Shown: positions 47,001 through 55,295 of the stretch, piece after piece | Layout of the letters: each line of letters opens with the position of its first letter | How positions within the stretch are numbered: position 1 is the first letter of the stretch | Origin: Maricaulaceae bacterium EIL42A08 | GTDB lineage: Bacteria; Pseudomonadota; Alphaproteobacteria; Caulobacterales; Maricaulaceae | Reading direction: 5' to 3' | Assembly: GCA_024178355.1 (NCBI GenBank) | Contig: JAMZNZ010000001.1 | Coordinates: forward strand, 407,749 to 471,748 | Length of the DNA: 64,000 nucleotides | The notes under the pieces: generated by a model | Databases searched by the model: none | What the model saw: only the letters and a program-made list of their open reading frames with translations | Told to the model about the DNA's origin: nothing | Translations under genes and position numbers: made by a program

Positions 47001-47175
47001 TTTGGAACAAACGCTTAACAGGCACCCCGTCCAACGTGTCACGCGGAAAATTTTCATGGGAGAGGATCAACGGATCAACACCGCGCCGGCGAAATTCGCG
47101 AGCAATTACTCTGTCGTACAGGGCGTGATGTCCGTGTTCACCGTCAAGGTTCGGATCAAGAATGATTGTGCGCAT
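44095..47175 (-). CDS. GT4-like glycosyltransferase with duplicated C-terminal domains
   Basis: 1026 residues. The first 400 are GT4-like: TIILDPNLDGEHGHHALYDR, DLVIVHTVSEITLVGLVNW, LLFAGDAKINKGVDKLPGVI and the second-domain motif LLPYDSMEYRRKSSGVVWEA. Residues 400-690 look like beta-sandwich material of unknown kind and contain a perfect 17-residue duplication. From about 740 there are two related domains of about 135 residues, each with EDRS(A/D)E-HASLT, GVELREND and a Y-x-R-(I/F)F phrase. No known family recognised for these. Preceded by the small beta-rich gene by five bases; it follows the double-GT4 gene in the same operon. Confidence 0.7.
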   Translation of the reverse strand: MRTIILDPNLDGEHGHHALYDRVIAREFRRRGVDPLILSHENFPRDTLDGVPVKRLFQTTAYRAFSKDRLFAAFDDVELGNQAVLAELSAIPQDMFDPGDLVIVHTVSEITLVGLVNWIADLPIAKRPCFCIFLMLPAGIGPDEAGELQIEKPAAALAYREAFRIVREHRLNIHFFGSGPQHAHQFSNLAGVKIPSHPILTTFDETLPRAEPQGDRVLLFAGDAKINKGVDKLPGVIEALCPKHPELRFMIHANPEPAWGPALEALEALKTLAGDHPNLELKLAPLPGDVFADLLGSAATVLLPYDSMEYRRKSSGVVWEAIASKSTLVVPADTWLEAECIFWGASHESYSNSEPSAMAKAVTQALQAASDARDEAAERFSAANGIKAMVDQLTDRWMSAGAVFASPEGDDIRLGAEGLAGQGWYELETAQQSPVRWSSDAASVRVPIPGKGAWEIMFSGAFSFSDDQVENATIMVDGMALETRSTREADGSWTVAAEFVEEDPEADGSWTVAAEFVEEDPEAAVRSITLKPGWVMEDGDDPRKLGLLTKGLTVVRCEGGADTTVREALIPVSKQEAPGTTGWTEPLTAASYSARVHKGCAATLRFAVRAAGRLFDADSLLVLVNGQPVSVEWTRSKGFELAHCDVPPTAAPMWESLDVDIVSAAPVELKMEKLEWRRADALQVRPEPFDLKQNSDSAEILLKPVAQIEDVTAKANVAPAPELSGVMDNLAPEILRRVREAIESGLELSVSEDRSAEEHASLTIRVAGLRVGGQKFGELFVKLLTAADYDGVELRENDHALQLLNGIPREKIGLDQYGGYVRIFVSTETGAAEPHLSEIATDGNPLVILLVAMAEKIGAGAVEGLNPQQWSVVARKVATALSSDKPASASDNGVQITCAEDRSDEAHASLTLQIDGLTVNGRSLPTFFLKLLKGEDYTGVELRENDGAFVLLPGLDRSTVESDNWGPYVRFFTDPETGTMQGLGEAGGDGTLQVALEAIDRALHRHLSGVEDPQGWSSFLREAQID
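44098..44955 (-). repeat. Two diverged tandem protein domains (about 135 residues each)
   Basis: Copy 1 is at about 44535-44955, copy 2 at about 44098-44512. Both contain EDRS, HASLT, GVELREND, a glycine-rich Y-V-R-(I/F) phrase, ETG and a final helix with Q-W-S. Similarity is visible only in protein, so the duplication is old, unlike the 51-base repeat nearby. Confidence 0.7.
45609..45710. repeat. Perfect 51-base tandem duplication inside a coding region
   Basis: A 51-base unit is present twice in direct tandem with no difference. On the minus strand it encodes ADGSWTVAAEFVEEDPE twice, at about residues 488-522 of the 1026-residue protein. The period is 17 codons, so the frame is kept. Perfect identity suggests a recent event. 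Confidence 0.9.
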
Positions 47176-47180
47176 TGCAC

Positions 47181-47765
47181 CTACCTGGATTGAAGCATCA
47201 TAAGCAACGGATCGGCCGGATCCGCGGCAACGTCGTTTTCCGCAAGACTGACCAGCAGCGCAAGCGCAGCGTCCCGCCTGTCCTCTGGCGCCATTCGCGA
47301 CAGCATCGCAAACGCCGCTCCAGAATCTGCCTTGTAAAGCTCGCAGAGACGCTCCGGCATGGGAGCCGGCACAACGGCTTGAACCGGTCGGCGAGGTGGA
47401 AAGCGGATCGGCGACAGGCCAGTGCCTTGCCCTGCTGCATGCGCCGCTCGGCGGCGCACCAGAACTATGCGGTCCTGGTCGAAGGCTCCCAGCCGCAAGC
47501 TCAGCGTCCGCCCAGCGCCTGGCTTCAACCGCACACGTTCGACCATGCCGGTAGCCGTTTGCATCTGGCTGGACGATTCGACGGCAGTCCCGGTAACGGT
47601 CATGATCGGCGGAGCAACTTGGCGCTCAGCATGAAAGACGATCAAACGAAAATCCACCACCTCGCCCTCATTCGGCAACGCGAGCCGGAAGCGGCGCGCC
47701 TTCTCCGAAGCTGACACCTGAAGAGACAACGCCCCGGAGACTGGAATATCATAGATCGTTGGCAT
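47181..47765 (-). CDS. Beta-rich protein of unknown function
   Basis: 194 residues from the ATG at 47765; the frame stays open to 47954 but that part lies in the upstream gene. Beta-type sequence up to about residue 110 (IYDIPVSGALSLQVSASE, RLALPNEGEVVDFRLIVFHA), then a basic Pro-rich linker and a helical C-terminus (ERLCELYKADSGAAFAML). No family recognised. It lies between the double-GT4 gene (10-base gap) and the 1026-residue gene (5-base gap), so it is part of this operon and may be a small partner of one of these large proteins. Confidence 0.65.
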   Translation of the reverse strand: MPTIYDIPVSGALSLQVSASEKARRFRLALPNEGEVVDFRLIVFHAERQVAPPIMTVTGTAVESSSQMQTATGMVERVRLKPGAGRTLSLRLGAFDQDRIVLVRRRAAHAAGQGTGLSPIRFPPRRPVQAVVPAPMPERLCELYKADSGAAFAMLSRMAPEDRRDAALALLVSLAENDVAADPADPLLMMLQSR

Positions 47766-47775
47766 GACTGCGGCC

Positions 47776-50391
47776 TCACCCCGCCTTGCGCTTGCGCTTG
47801 CGCATCGGTCGCGGCGCGGCATGGTGTTCGTAAAGTTCGGCATATTGCTCAGCCATTCGCTCCCAGGCAAAACGCTCGGCGTTGGCCCGGGCAGCAACAC
47901 CCATTCGCTCCCGCAGCGCTTTGTCGACAAGAAGTGGGCGCAGGCCCTCTGCAAACGCCTCGATATCTGACGGGCACAGCACCCCTGCGTCGCTGCTCAC
48001 ATATTCCGGTAAACCGCCATTGTCACTGGTGACCACAGGGCACCCGCAGGCCATTGCCTCCAGCAATGCGTTATTCGCGGTGGCAGCAGCCAATGGCATG
48101 AACATAACGTCGCACTGGCGGTACTCCTCAACCAGCTCTTCATCGGAAATGCCCTGCAGGACGGTTACGTAATCTGGCGCGCCAGCCTGCTCGATGGCTT
48201 TGGACACAACCCGATACTCAAACTTCAGCCCTTCCTCAGCAAGCCGGTCCAGCGCAGCGAAGGCCAGGTCATAATCGCGTAACCACTGCCCGACCGCCAG
48301 CAGACGAATTGTATCGCCACCGTGGTGAGGCACACCTTTGGAGCAAAAAAACTTAGTGTCGACGCCGTGCCTGATGGTGTGCACCGGAATTTCGCGCAAA
48401 GCATGACGCAGGAAACGGGTCTGGTCATCGCACATGGTAGTGACCAGATCGAAGCGCTCCAACCCAGCTGAAGACAGCCAGTCGCGCAGATATTTGTTGG
48501 GTTGATGGAGCATGGTTGCCAGGGTCGGGCGACCATGATCAAAAAATTCCTCCGGAAGACGCGATACCAGCCAGCCACTCAGTTCGCCGTCGATGAAGTG
48601 AACCAGGTCGAAGCGCTCGGACTTGATCAGCCGCGCCAGCTCCCACTCAGCCAACCAGGCGTTAGATTGAGTACCCAGCGGCGCTGAACCCAAGAGCTTT
48701 CCGACATCACGAAGCTGCTGACGCTGGCTATCACCAACAGCTAGGTCCGACCCGAGTGGGACAACCACGTTTGTAACCACAAACCGATCGCGCGGCAGAT
48801 GGCGCAAGTATTGGTAAGGCCCGGAATGGGCGGAGTGATGTTCGTGAAACGACCGCACCGCCAGGACGCGAATGCGATCATAGTCAATCGAAGCCGCCTC
48901 ACCGTAGGTCACTGTCTGCTCACCCAGGCGCTCGGCACCCTCATTCCGCAGAAAATGCGTCATGGGGAATTTAGCAAACTTGCCACCGACCTGTTCATCA
49001 ACCGGCGTAACCAGACGCGAGCGGACCGCGTCGGCCAGCAGCACAGGTACAGCCGGTTCGCCGGGTTCGGGCTTTTCCGGGATCGCCACTGGCGCTGGCC
49101 ACCGTGACAGCGGTTTCTTGCCAAGCGCCTTGCGATAAGCGTTCACAAGCGCCTTGCCGATGGCCTCAGGATCATTGCGCTCAACGACCACCTCTCGGCA
49201 GGCGTGGCGCGCATGCCCGTCGCCGTGGAACCGCGTCAGCGCCTGGCCTACACCGTCGGCAAAAGCATCAGAGTCGCCCACATTTGTAACCTGCCAGCCG
49301 GTCTCGTCGTGAGCGACCATGTCTGACATGCCGCCGGTGCTGAATACAACGGAAGGCGTGCCGCAGGCACCCGACTCCACAACCGAATTGGGATAATTGT
49401 CCTCAATCGAGGGAAACACGAAAAGATCGGCAGCAGAATAGATTGAAGCGAGTACGCGGTCGTCAGAGATTTCCCCGACCCCCATCGTCTCGAAACGCGC
49501 CGGTAGCTCGAAAGGCTCGCCACGCCCGAAGCTGACAAGGGCAATTCGCCCCTTGAAAGCTTTTACTGACGGGTGAGCTTCAAGCGCCTGAAACGCGTTC
49601 AGAAGAATATCTGATCCTTTGCGGGCTTCTGAATTATCGAAATTGCCGAACAACAAAATCGCATCGTCCGCCTGAAAACCAAGCGCTGCGCGAACCTCAT
49701 CGCGAGCCGTTGGGGCAAACACTTCTGTGTCGATGGGATTCGGGATCAGTGTGGTCGGTGCCTCACCCAGAATCGCGCTACTTGTCGAAAGCTTTTTCAT
49801 CCACTCGCATAGAGCGACGACATGAAAGCCCTCAGGCCCACCGCCATAAGCGGCCAGCTTGTCTTCAAAATTCAAGCTGGCCAGACCCAGCCGATCACTC
49901 ATCTGCGGGCATTTCATGCAGGCGGTCTGAAACTGGACACAGCCCGATGCATAATGGCACCCACCGGTGAAGGCCCACATGTCGTGGAGCGTCCAGAATA
50001 CCGTTTTACCCGCATCCAGGAGACGGCGAATCTGAACCGGAGTGACCATCCAGGTTGGCCAGTGCAGGTGCACAATGTCAGCCGCGATAACTGCAGGGTG
50101 CTGATCAATTGCGACGCCGGGATACCCGATGGAGAACAAGGACCCCCCTACCGGTGCACGTTTTTCCGGGATCACTCCCCACTGAAGGCGCTTCTCAAGG
50201 ATTTCACCAACACCGCCGCACTCAAACGCAGCGCGATTTATCCTGAGCTCGCCTGGATCGAGCTCACCGCCAGAGAGACATGCAAAGCGCGATTCCATGC
50301 CTACTGCCGCACAAGCCGCACTTGCCCGTCGCGCGGCGCGCCCTGCACCACCGTCGCTGCTGTGAGCGATATGAACAATGTTCAGCGCCAA
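47776..50391 (-). CDS. Protein with two GT4 glycosyltransferase domains
   Basis: 871 residues. First GT4 domain (about 1-420): IVHIAHSSDGGAGRAARR, WTLHDMWAFTGGCHYASGC (as in WcaC-like enzymes), LLFGNFDNSEARKGSDIL and FPSIEDNYPNSVVESGACG (E-x7-E motif). Second GT4 domain (about 510-860): HSGPYQYLRHLPRDRFVV, FDLVTTMCDDQTRFLRHAL, RLLAVGQWLRDYDLAF and NALLEAMACGCPVVTSDNG. Each domain has its own acidic pair, so both may be active and could add two sugars in turn. First gene of the minus-strand operon ending at 42459. Confidence 0.88.
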   Translation of the reverse strand: MALNIVHIAHSSDGGAGRAARRASAACAAVGMESRFACLSGGELDPGELRINRAAFECGGVGEILEKRLQWGVIPEKRAPVGGSLFSIGYPGVAIDQHPAVIAADIVHLHWPTWMVTPVQIRRLLDAGKTVFWTLHDMWAFTGGCHYASGCVQFQTACMKCPQMSDRLGLASLNFEDKLAAYGGGPEGFHVVALCEWMKKLSTSSAILGEAPTTLIPNPIDTEVFAPTARDEVRAALGFQADDAILLFGNFDNSEARKGSDILLNAFQALEAHPSVKAFKGRIALVSFGRGEPFELPARFETMGVGEISDDRVLASIYSAADLFVFPSIEDNYPNSVVESGACGTPSVVFSTGGMSDMVAHDETGWQVTNVGDSDAFADGVGQALTRFHGDGHARHACREVVVERNDPEAIGKALVNAYRKALGKKPLSRWPAPVAIPEKPEPGEPAVPVLLADAVRSRLVTPVDEQVGGKFAKFPMTHFLRNEGAERLGEQTVTYGEAASIDYDRIRVLAVRSFHEHHSAHSGPYQYLRHLPRDRFVVTNVVVPLGSDLAVGDSQRQQLRDVGKLLGSAPLGTQSNAWLAEWELARLIKSERFDLVHFIDGELSGWLVSRLPEEFFDHGRPTLATMLHQPNKYLRDWLSSAGLERFDLVTTMCDDQTRFLRHALREIPVHTIRHGVDTKFFCSKGVPHHGGDTIRLLAVGQWLRDYDLAFAALDRLAEEGLKFEYRVVSKAIEQAGAPDYVTVLQGISDEELVEEYRQCDVMFMPLAAATANNALLEAMACGCPVVTSDNGGLPEYVSSDAGVLCPSDIEAFAEGLRPLLVDKALRERMGVAARANAERFAWERMAEQYAELYEHHAAPRPMRKRKRKAG

Positions 50392-50687
50392 ACCCTGCCC
50401 CGCCTAATTCCCGCAATTCCAACCAACCACGCTGTAACACGCGCACTGGCCAAGACACACGCATGCGTCTCGTTGCAAACCCTGTCTTAGCAAGCTCTTC
50501 CTGCGAGTGAAACCGAATTTAGCGAGTCATATTTCAGCTATTCGCCCACATTACCCTGGCTGACTTGGATACCGTCACTCGACCGTAGCATCCGTAATTT
50601 CAGACTAGCCATGCGTATTCGCAACGAGCCCTTGCGCTTCGATTGCCAATAAGCTAGGCGTCCGTCCACCTTTGCTGAGGGACAGGT

Positions 50688-51662
50688 ATGACTGAATCTA
50701 ACGCTGACGCAATCCGCGAATATGCCGCCCGCTTTGGTGCCAACCGGGGCGAGCGCAAATCAGAACTCTCCCCCCATCTGGCCGCGCTTGAAGCGGAAGC
50801 GATCCACATCATGCGTGAAGTCGCTGCGGAGTTTGAGAATCCGGTGATGCTGTACTCCATCGGCAAGGACTCCACGGTCATGCTGCACCTGGCCATGAAA
50901 GCGTTCTGGCCAGCCAAGCCGCCCTTCCCGTTCCTGCACATCGACTCGCTATGGGAGTTTCAGGCGATGGGCGCGTTTCGCGACACCCTGGCAGAGGCCC
51001 TGGGTCTGGACATGATTGTCTGGGTCAATGAGGAAGGTAAGGCACGCAATATTGATCCGTTTGTGCACGGATCAGCTCTTCACACCCAAGTGATGCGCAC
51101 AGATGGCTTGCTTCAGGCGCTCAACAGCGGAAAGTACGACGCAGCCTTTGGCGGGGGGCGCCGCGACGAAGAGAAGAGCCGCGCAAAGGAGCGTGTCTTC
51201 TCGTTCCGCAACGAAGCCCACGCCTGGGACCCGCGCAACCAGCGCCCGGAGCTGTGGCGCATCTTCAACACCCGGATCCGCAAGGGCGAAAGCATACGCG
51301 TCTTCCCGCTGTCAAACTGGACCGAGGTCGATATCTGGCAGTACATCCTGGAAGAAAGCATTCCGATCGTTCCCCTGTACTTCGCCGGCGAGCGCCCGGT
51401 GGTGGAGCGAGATGGTACGCTGATCATGGTCGATGATGAGCGTATGAAGATGGACCCGGGCGAAACGCCCGAGATGAAGAAAGTCCGCTTTCGCACCCTG
51501 GGCTGCTACCCATTGACGGGCGCTGTAGAAAGCGATGCGGAAACCCTGGAAGAAATCGTTCTGGAAATGCTTACCGCGCGCACATCCGAACGCGCCGGGC
51601 GCCTGATCGATTTTGACGAAGCGGGATCCATGGAAAAGAAAAAGCGCGAGGGATATTTCTAA
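50688..51662 (+). CDS. cysD: Sulfate adenylyltransferase small subunit
   Basis: 324 residues. PP-loop [20 protein letters not shown] near residue 55, HIDSLWEF, and the region NVRxxR-like [19 protein letters not shown] are all typical. With CysN it forms APS from ATP and sulfate, driven by GTP. GAGGGACAGGT precedes the ATG at 50688. The 296 bases upstream, shared with the divergent operon at 50391, hold no gene that I can see but should contain promoters for both. One base separates cysD and cysNC. Confidence 0.96.
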   Translation: MTESNADAIREYAARFGANRGERKSELSPHLAALEAEAIHIMREVAAEFENPVMLYSIGKDSTVMLHLAMKAFWPAKPPFPFLHIDSLWEFQAMGAFRDTLAEALGLDMIVWVNEEGKARNIDPFVHGSALHTQVMRTDGLLQALNSGKYDAAFGGGRRDEEKSRAKERVFSFRNEAHAWDPRNQRPELWRIFNTRIRKGESIRVFPLSNWTEVDIWQYILEESIPIVPLYFAGERPVVERDGTLIMVDDERMKMDPGETPEMKKVRFRTLGCYPLTGAVESDAETLEEIVLEMLTARTSERAGRLIDFDEAGSMEKKKREGYF

Positions 51663-51663
51663 G

Positions 51664-53559
51664 ATGGCTGATGGAACGCGCGCAGAAGTCATGGAACGCC
51701 TCACAAAAGCCGGTGAGCGCGGCGTACTTCGCTTTATCACCTGCGGTTCGGTTGATGACGGGAAATCCACGCTGATTGGTCGGTTGCTGTTTGACTCCAA
51801 GCTTTTGTTTGAAGATCAGATCAAGGTTCTGGAGCGCGACTCCAAAACCCACGGCACAGCCGGTGACGATATTGATTTCGCCCTTCTTCTCGACGGGCTC
51901 GAAGCCGAACGCGAGCAGGGCATCACGATTGATGTGGCCTATCGCTTCTTCAACACCGAGAAGCGCAAATTCATTACTGCCGACACGCCTGGCCACGAGC
52001 AGTATACACGCAACATGGCCACTGGGGCCTCGACCGCAGACCTCGCAATCATTCTGGTAGACGCTCGCAAGGGCATGTTGCCCCAGACCAAGCGCCACAC
52101 CTATATCGCGTCGATGATGAATATCCGTCACGTGGTTCTGGCGGTGAACAAAATGGATCTGGTTGAGCATTCACGCTCACGCTTCCATGAAATCGTCTCT
52201 GAGTATCTGAAAATTGCTGAAGGCCTCGGCTTTAACTCCATTACGCCGGTGCCGATCAGTGCGCGGTATGGGGACAATATCTTCCAGCGATCGGAAGCCA
52301 TGAGCTGGCATGATGGTCCGACATTGATGGAGCACCTGGAAGCAGTGGATACCCTGGCCGAGGACGAAGCCAATTTCCCGTTTCGCATGCCGGTTCAATG
52401 GGTCAACCGGCCCAATCTGGACTTCCGGGGTTTTGCCGGGACGATTGCGGCAGGCAGCGTGAAGCCGGGTGATGACGTGCTCGTCGCTCACTCTGGCAAG
52501 CCGGCCCAGGTCAAGCGTATCGTGACCGCCGACCGTGATCTGGAGGAAGCCAGCGCCGGTCAGGCCGTGACGCTTGTACTGGACCGCGAGGTAGATATTG
52601 CGCGCGGTGATATGCTGGTCGATCCCCAGGCTCGCCCAGAGGTCTCCAGCCAGTTCGCTGCTGAAATCTTGTGGATGGCTGAGGAAGAGATGCTGCCAGG
52701 CCGCTCCTACCTGCTCAAGGCGGGCGGTCAGGTCACCCCGGCCTCGGTCACCACGCTCAAGCACAAGCTCAACATCAACACGTTTGAGAAAGAGCCGGGC
52801 AAAAGCCTGAAGCTCAATGAGATCGGGGTCTGCACCCTGTCCAGCTCCAAGCCGATCGCGTTTGATTCCTACAAGGACCAGCGCGAAACCGGATCGTTCA
52901 TTCTGATTGACCGGTTTACCAACCAGACCGTTGCAGCCGGCATGATCGAGTTCTCGCTGCGCCGTGCGAGCAATGTTCACACCCACGCGATGGACGTGAA
53001 CAAGGAGCGCCGCTCTGACCTGAAATCCCAGAAGCCGGGCATTTTGTGGTTTACCGGCCTGTCAGGGGCGGGCAAGTCCACGGTCGCCAACCTGGTCGAG
53101 CGCAAGCTGGCCGAAGCGGGGCGCCACACCTATTCGCTCGACGGCGACAATGTGCGCCACGGGCTCAACAGGGATCTGGGCTTTACCGATGCGGACCGGG
53201 TCGAAAACATCCGCCGGATCGGCGAGGTCGCAAGGCTGATGGTAGATGCGGGGCTGATTGTTACCTGTTCCTTCATTTCGCCCTTCCGCTCGGAACGACA
53301 GATGGTGCGCGATCTGGTCGAGGACGGCGAGTTCATTGAAGTCTTTGTGGATGCGCCCCTGGAAGTCTGTATGGAGCGCGATCCCAAGGGCCTCTACAAG
53401 AAAGCCCAAGCGGGCGAGATCAAGAACTTCACCGGATTTGATAGCCCCTATGAAGCGCCGGAAAGCCCCGAGCTTCACATCAAAACCGCCGAGATGTCCG
53501 CTGAAGCGGCCGCCGAAGAGGTGATTGAGCAGCTTATCGCCCATGGTCTGATCGGCTAG
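51664..53559 (+). CDS. cysN: Bifunctional sulfate adenylyltransferase large subunit / APS kinase
   Basis: 631 residues. N-terminal CysN GTPase (about 1-430): [20 protein letters not shown], the [13 protein letters not shown] switch and AVNKMDLV. C-terminal CysC APS kinase (about 445-631): [35 protein letters not shown] and FVDAPLEVC. Thus APS and PAPS are made by one complex. Fused CysN-C (NodQ-like) forms are common in alphaproteobacteria. The start ATG at 51664 lies one base after cysD; the longer frame to 51613 overlaps it. Its product PAPS is the donor for all sulfotransferases in the window. I see no PAPS reductase (cysH) here, consistent with sulfation rather than assimilation. Confidence 0.96.
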   Translation: MADGTRAEVMERLTKAGERGVLRFITCGSVDDGKSTLIGRLLFDSKLLFEDQIKVLERDSKTHGTAGDDIDFALLLDGLEAEREQGITIDVAYRFFNTEKRKFITADTPGHEQYTRNMATGASTADLAIILVDARKGMLPQTKRHTYIASMMNIRHVVLAVNKMDLVEHSRSRFHEIVSEYLKIAEGLGFNSITPVPISARYGDNIFQRSEAMSWHDGPTLMEHLEAVDTLAEDEANFPFRMPVQWVNRPNLDFRGFAGTIAAGSVKPGDDVLVAHSGKPAQVKRIVTADRDLEEASAGQAVTLVLDREVDIARGDMLVDPQARPEVSSQFAAEILWMAEEEMLPGRSYLLKAGGQVTPASVTTLKHKLNINTFEKEPGKSLKLNEIGVCTLSSSKPIAFDSYKDQRETGSFILIDRFTNQTVAAGMIEFSLRRASNVHTHAMDVNKERRSDLKSQKPGILWFTGLSGAGKSTVANLVERKLAEAGRHTYSLDGDNVRHGLNRDLGFTDADRVENIRRIGEVARLMVDAGLIVTCSFISPFRSERQMVRDLVEDGEFIEVFVDAPLEVCMERDPKGLYKKAQAGEIKNFTGFDSPYEAPESPELHIKTAEMSAEAAAEEVIEQLIAHGLIG

Positions 53560-53591
53560 CATTCGCTCACTGCGATACAGGGAGACCTCTC

Positions 53592-54470
53592 TTGGCCAAG
53601 CTTCGCAAAGCTGTCCTGCCCGTTGCCGGACTGGGAACGCGGGTCCTACCCGCTACGAAGGTGATACCCAAAGAGATGCTGCCGGTCTTTGACCGCCCGG
53701 CGCTTCAATATGTCATCGACGAAGCCGCGGCGGCGGGCATTGAGCACTTCGTGTTCGTAACGGGTCGGAACAAGGGAGCGATCGAGGACTATTTCGACAG
53801 CGCCTTTGAGCTGGACGCGACCCTTCACGCCAAGGGCAAAACCGCGCTTCTTGATGAGCTGAGAGCCCTCCTGCCCGAAGCCGGCCGGTGCAGCTTTGTG
53901 CGCCAGCAAGCCCCGCTGGGTTTGGGCCATGCTGTGTGGTGCGCGCGCGATCTTGTCGGAGACGAACCCTTTGCAGTCATGCTGCCGGACATGATCATGG
54001 TGTCGGACCCGCCATGCCTGGCACAGATGGTGACCGCCCACGCGCAAACTGGCGGAAATATCATCTCAGTGGAAGCCGTGCCCCCTGAAGACGTCTCCAA
54101 GTACGGCATCGTCGATGTCGGCGGGCCGTCAGGTGGCGGTATGAAAACGCTCAAAGGCATGGTGGAAAAACCCACCATGGCCGAGGCCCCCTCCAATCTG
54201 ATGATTTCCGGGCGCTATATCCTGCAGCCGCGCATCTTTAAGCTTCTGGCCGATCAGGGGGCCGGCGCAGGGGGCGAAATTCAGCTCACCGACGCCATGG
54301 CGCGCCTGATGGGCGATGATGCCTTCCATGCGTTCGAGTTTACCGGGCGCACCTATGATACCGGCTCAAAGATAGGCTATCTGGAGGCATACCTCGCGCT
54401 CGCGCTGGAACACCCCGATCACGGCAGTGAAGCCGCCGCCATGATCAAGGCCTTTGCTGAGAAGCTTTAA
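53592..54470 (+). CDS. galU: UTP--glucose-1-phosphate uridylyltransferase
   Basis: 292 residues. The opening VLPVAGLGTRVLPATKVIPK and the EKP motif in GMVEKPTMAEAPSN, plus GRYIL and GEIQLTDAMA, identify GalU/UGPase. It makes UDP-glucose, the parent of UDP-Gal, UDP-GlcA and UDP-GalA. The start is TTG at 53592 with GGAGA upstream. Lying 32 bases after cysNC in the same direction, it may share the transcript, tying UDP-sugar supply to PAPS supply. Confidence 0.96.
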   Translation: MAKLRKAVLPVAGLGTRVLPATKVIPKEMLPVFDRPALQYVIDEAAAAGIEHFVFVTGRNKGAIEDYFDSAFELDATLHAKGKTALLDELRALLPEAGRCSFVRQQAPLGLGHAVWCARDLVGDEPFAVMLPDMIMVSDPPCLAQMVTAHAQTGGNIISVEAVPPEDVSKYGIVDVGGPSGGGMKTLKGMVEKPTMAEAPSNLMISGRYILQPRIFKLLADQGAGAGGEIQLTDAMARLMGDDAFHAFEFTGRTYDTGSKIGYLEAYLALALEHPDHGSEAAAMIKAFAEKL

Positions 54471-54473
54471 GCC

Positions 54474-55271
54474 TCAAAGCGCGGGCTCATAGCCCCAGGC
54501 AATGAATGAGCCGTTCAGATAGCCCGTATCTGTCTTGGCATACCGGAAGGGTGACCCATCAGGATCGGTCACCCGCCCCCCGGCGGCAACCAGAACGGCA
54601 TGTCCAGCGGCGGTATCCCATTCCATGGTCGGGGCAAAGCGCGGGTACAGATCGGCCATCCCCTCAGCCACCTTGCAGAACTTCAGCGACGACCCGGCCG
54701 CGACCGTGTCGGAAACGCCCTGGGCTTCGGCAAATTGGCGCGTCGTCTCGTCGGCATGGGACCGGCTCATGACCGCCGTCTTGCCGCCTTCGGGCGGGGT
54801 CCGCACGCCGATCGGTGCCAGGCTTGCCGCGCTCAGGGATCCGCCCGGTTCCACATCGCCAGCAAGCGCGCTTTTACCGCCCAGGAAAATCCGCTCAAGC
54901 GCCGGGGCGTAGACGCATCCGGCGACCGGCACTCCGTCCTCAATCAGCGCGATATTGACGGTGAACTCACCGTTCTTCTTGATGAATTCCTTGGTGCCAT
55001 CAACCGGATCAACCAGCAGAAACCGGTCGCCCACCTCCGGTCTTACACCGGCTGAAAAACTCTCTTCGGCCAGGATCGGCACGCCCGGCAGCAAACGCTC
55101 AAGATGAGCCAGGATGATGACTTCGGCGCGTTGGTCAGCCTCGGTCACCGGGGAGCGGTCTTCCTTCTGCTCGGGCGTAAACTCGGTTGCATAGACCTCC
55201 ATGACCGGAATGGCCGCGTCCAGGCAGATCTCGGCGAAAGCGCGAGCAAGGTCATCGCGGGATAGGGTCAT
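54474..55271 (-). CDS. cysQ: 3'(2'),5'-bisphosphate nucleotidase
   Basis: 265 residues. Member of the inositol-monophosphatase fold with the metal motifs SPVTEADQRAE, ILAEESF and LLVDPVDGTKEFIKKNGEFT, and the late WDTAAGHAVLVAAGG. CysQ dephosphorylates PAP, the by-product of sulfotransferases, to AMP, and so prevents their inhibition. The start at 55271 follows GAGGAG; earlier ATGs at 55289 and 55277 are less likely. It is 24 bases after the permease gene in the same direction. Confidence 0.94.
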   Translation of the reverse strand: MTLSRDDLARAFAEICLDAAIPVMEVYATEFTPEQKEDRSPVTEADQRAEVIILAHLERLLPGVPILAEESFSAGVRPEVGDRFLLVDPVDGTKEFIKKNGEFTVNIALIEDGVPVAGCVYAPALERIFLGGKSALAGDVEPGGSLSAASLAPIGVRTPPEGGKTAVMSRSHADETTRQFAEAQGVSDTVAAGSSLKFCKVAEGMADLYPRFAPTMEWDTAAGHAVLVAAGGRVTDPDGSPFRYAKTDTGYLNGSFIAWGYEPAL

Positions 55272-55295
55272 GGACATCTCCTCAAGCATCAGGAA

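Noticed and set aside
47766..47954. N-terminal extension of the small beta-rich protein
   Set aside because: It lies inside the double-GT4 gene; the ATG at 47765 fits the gap between genes.
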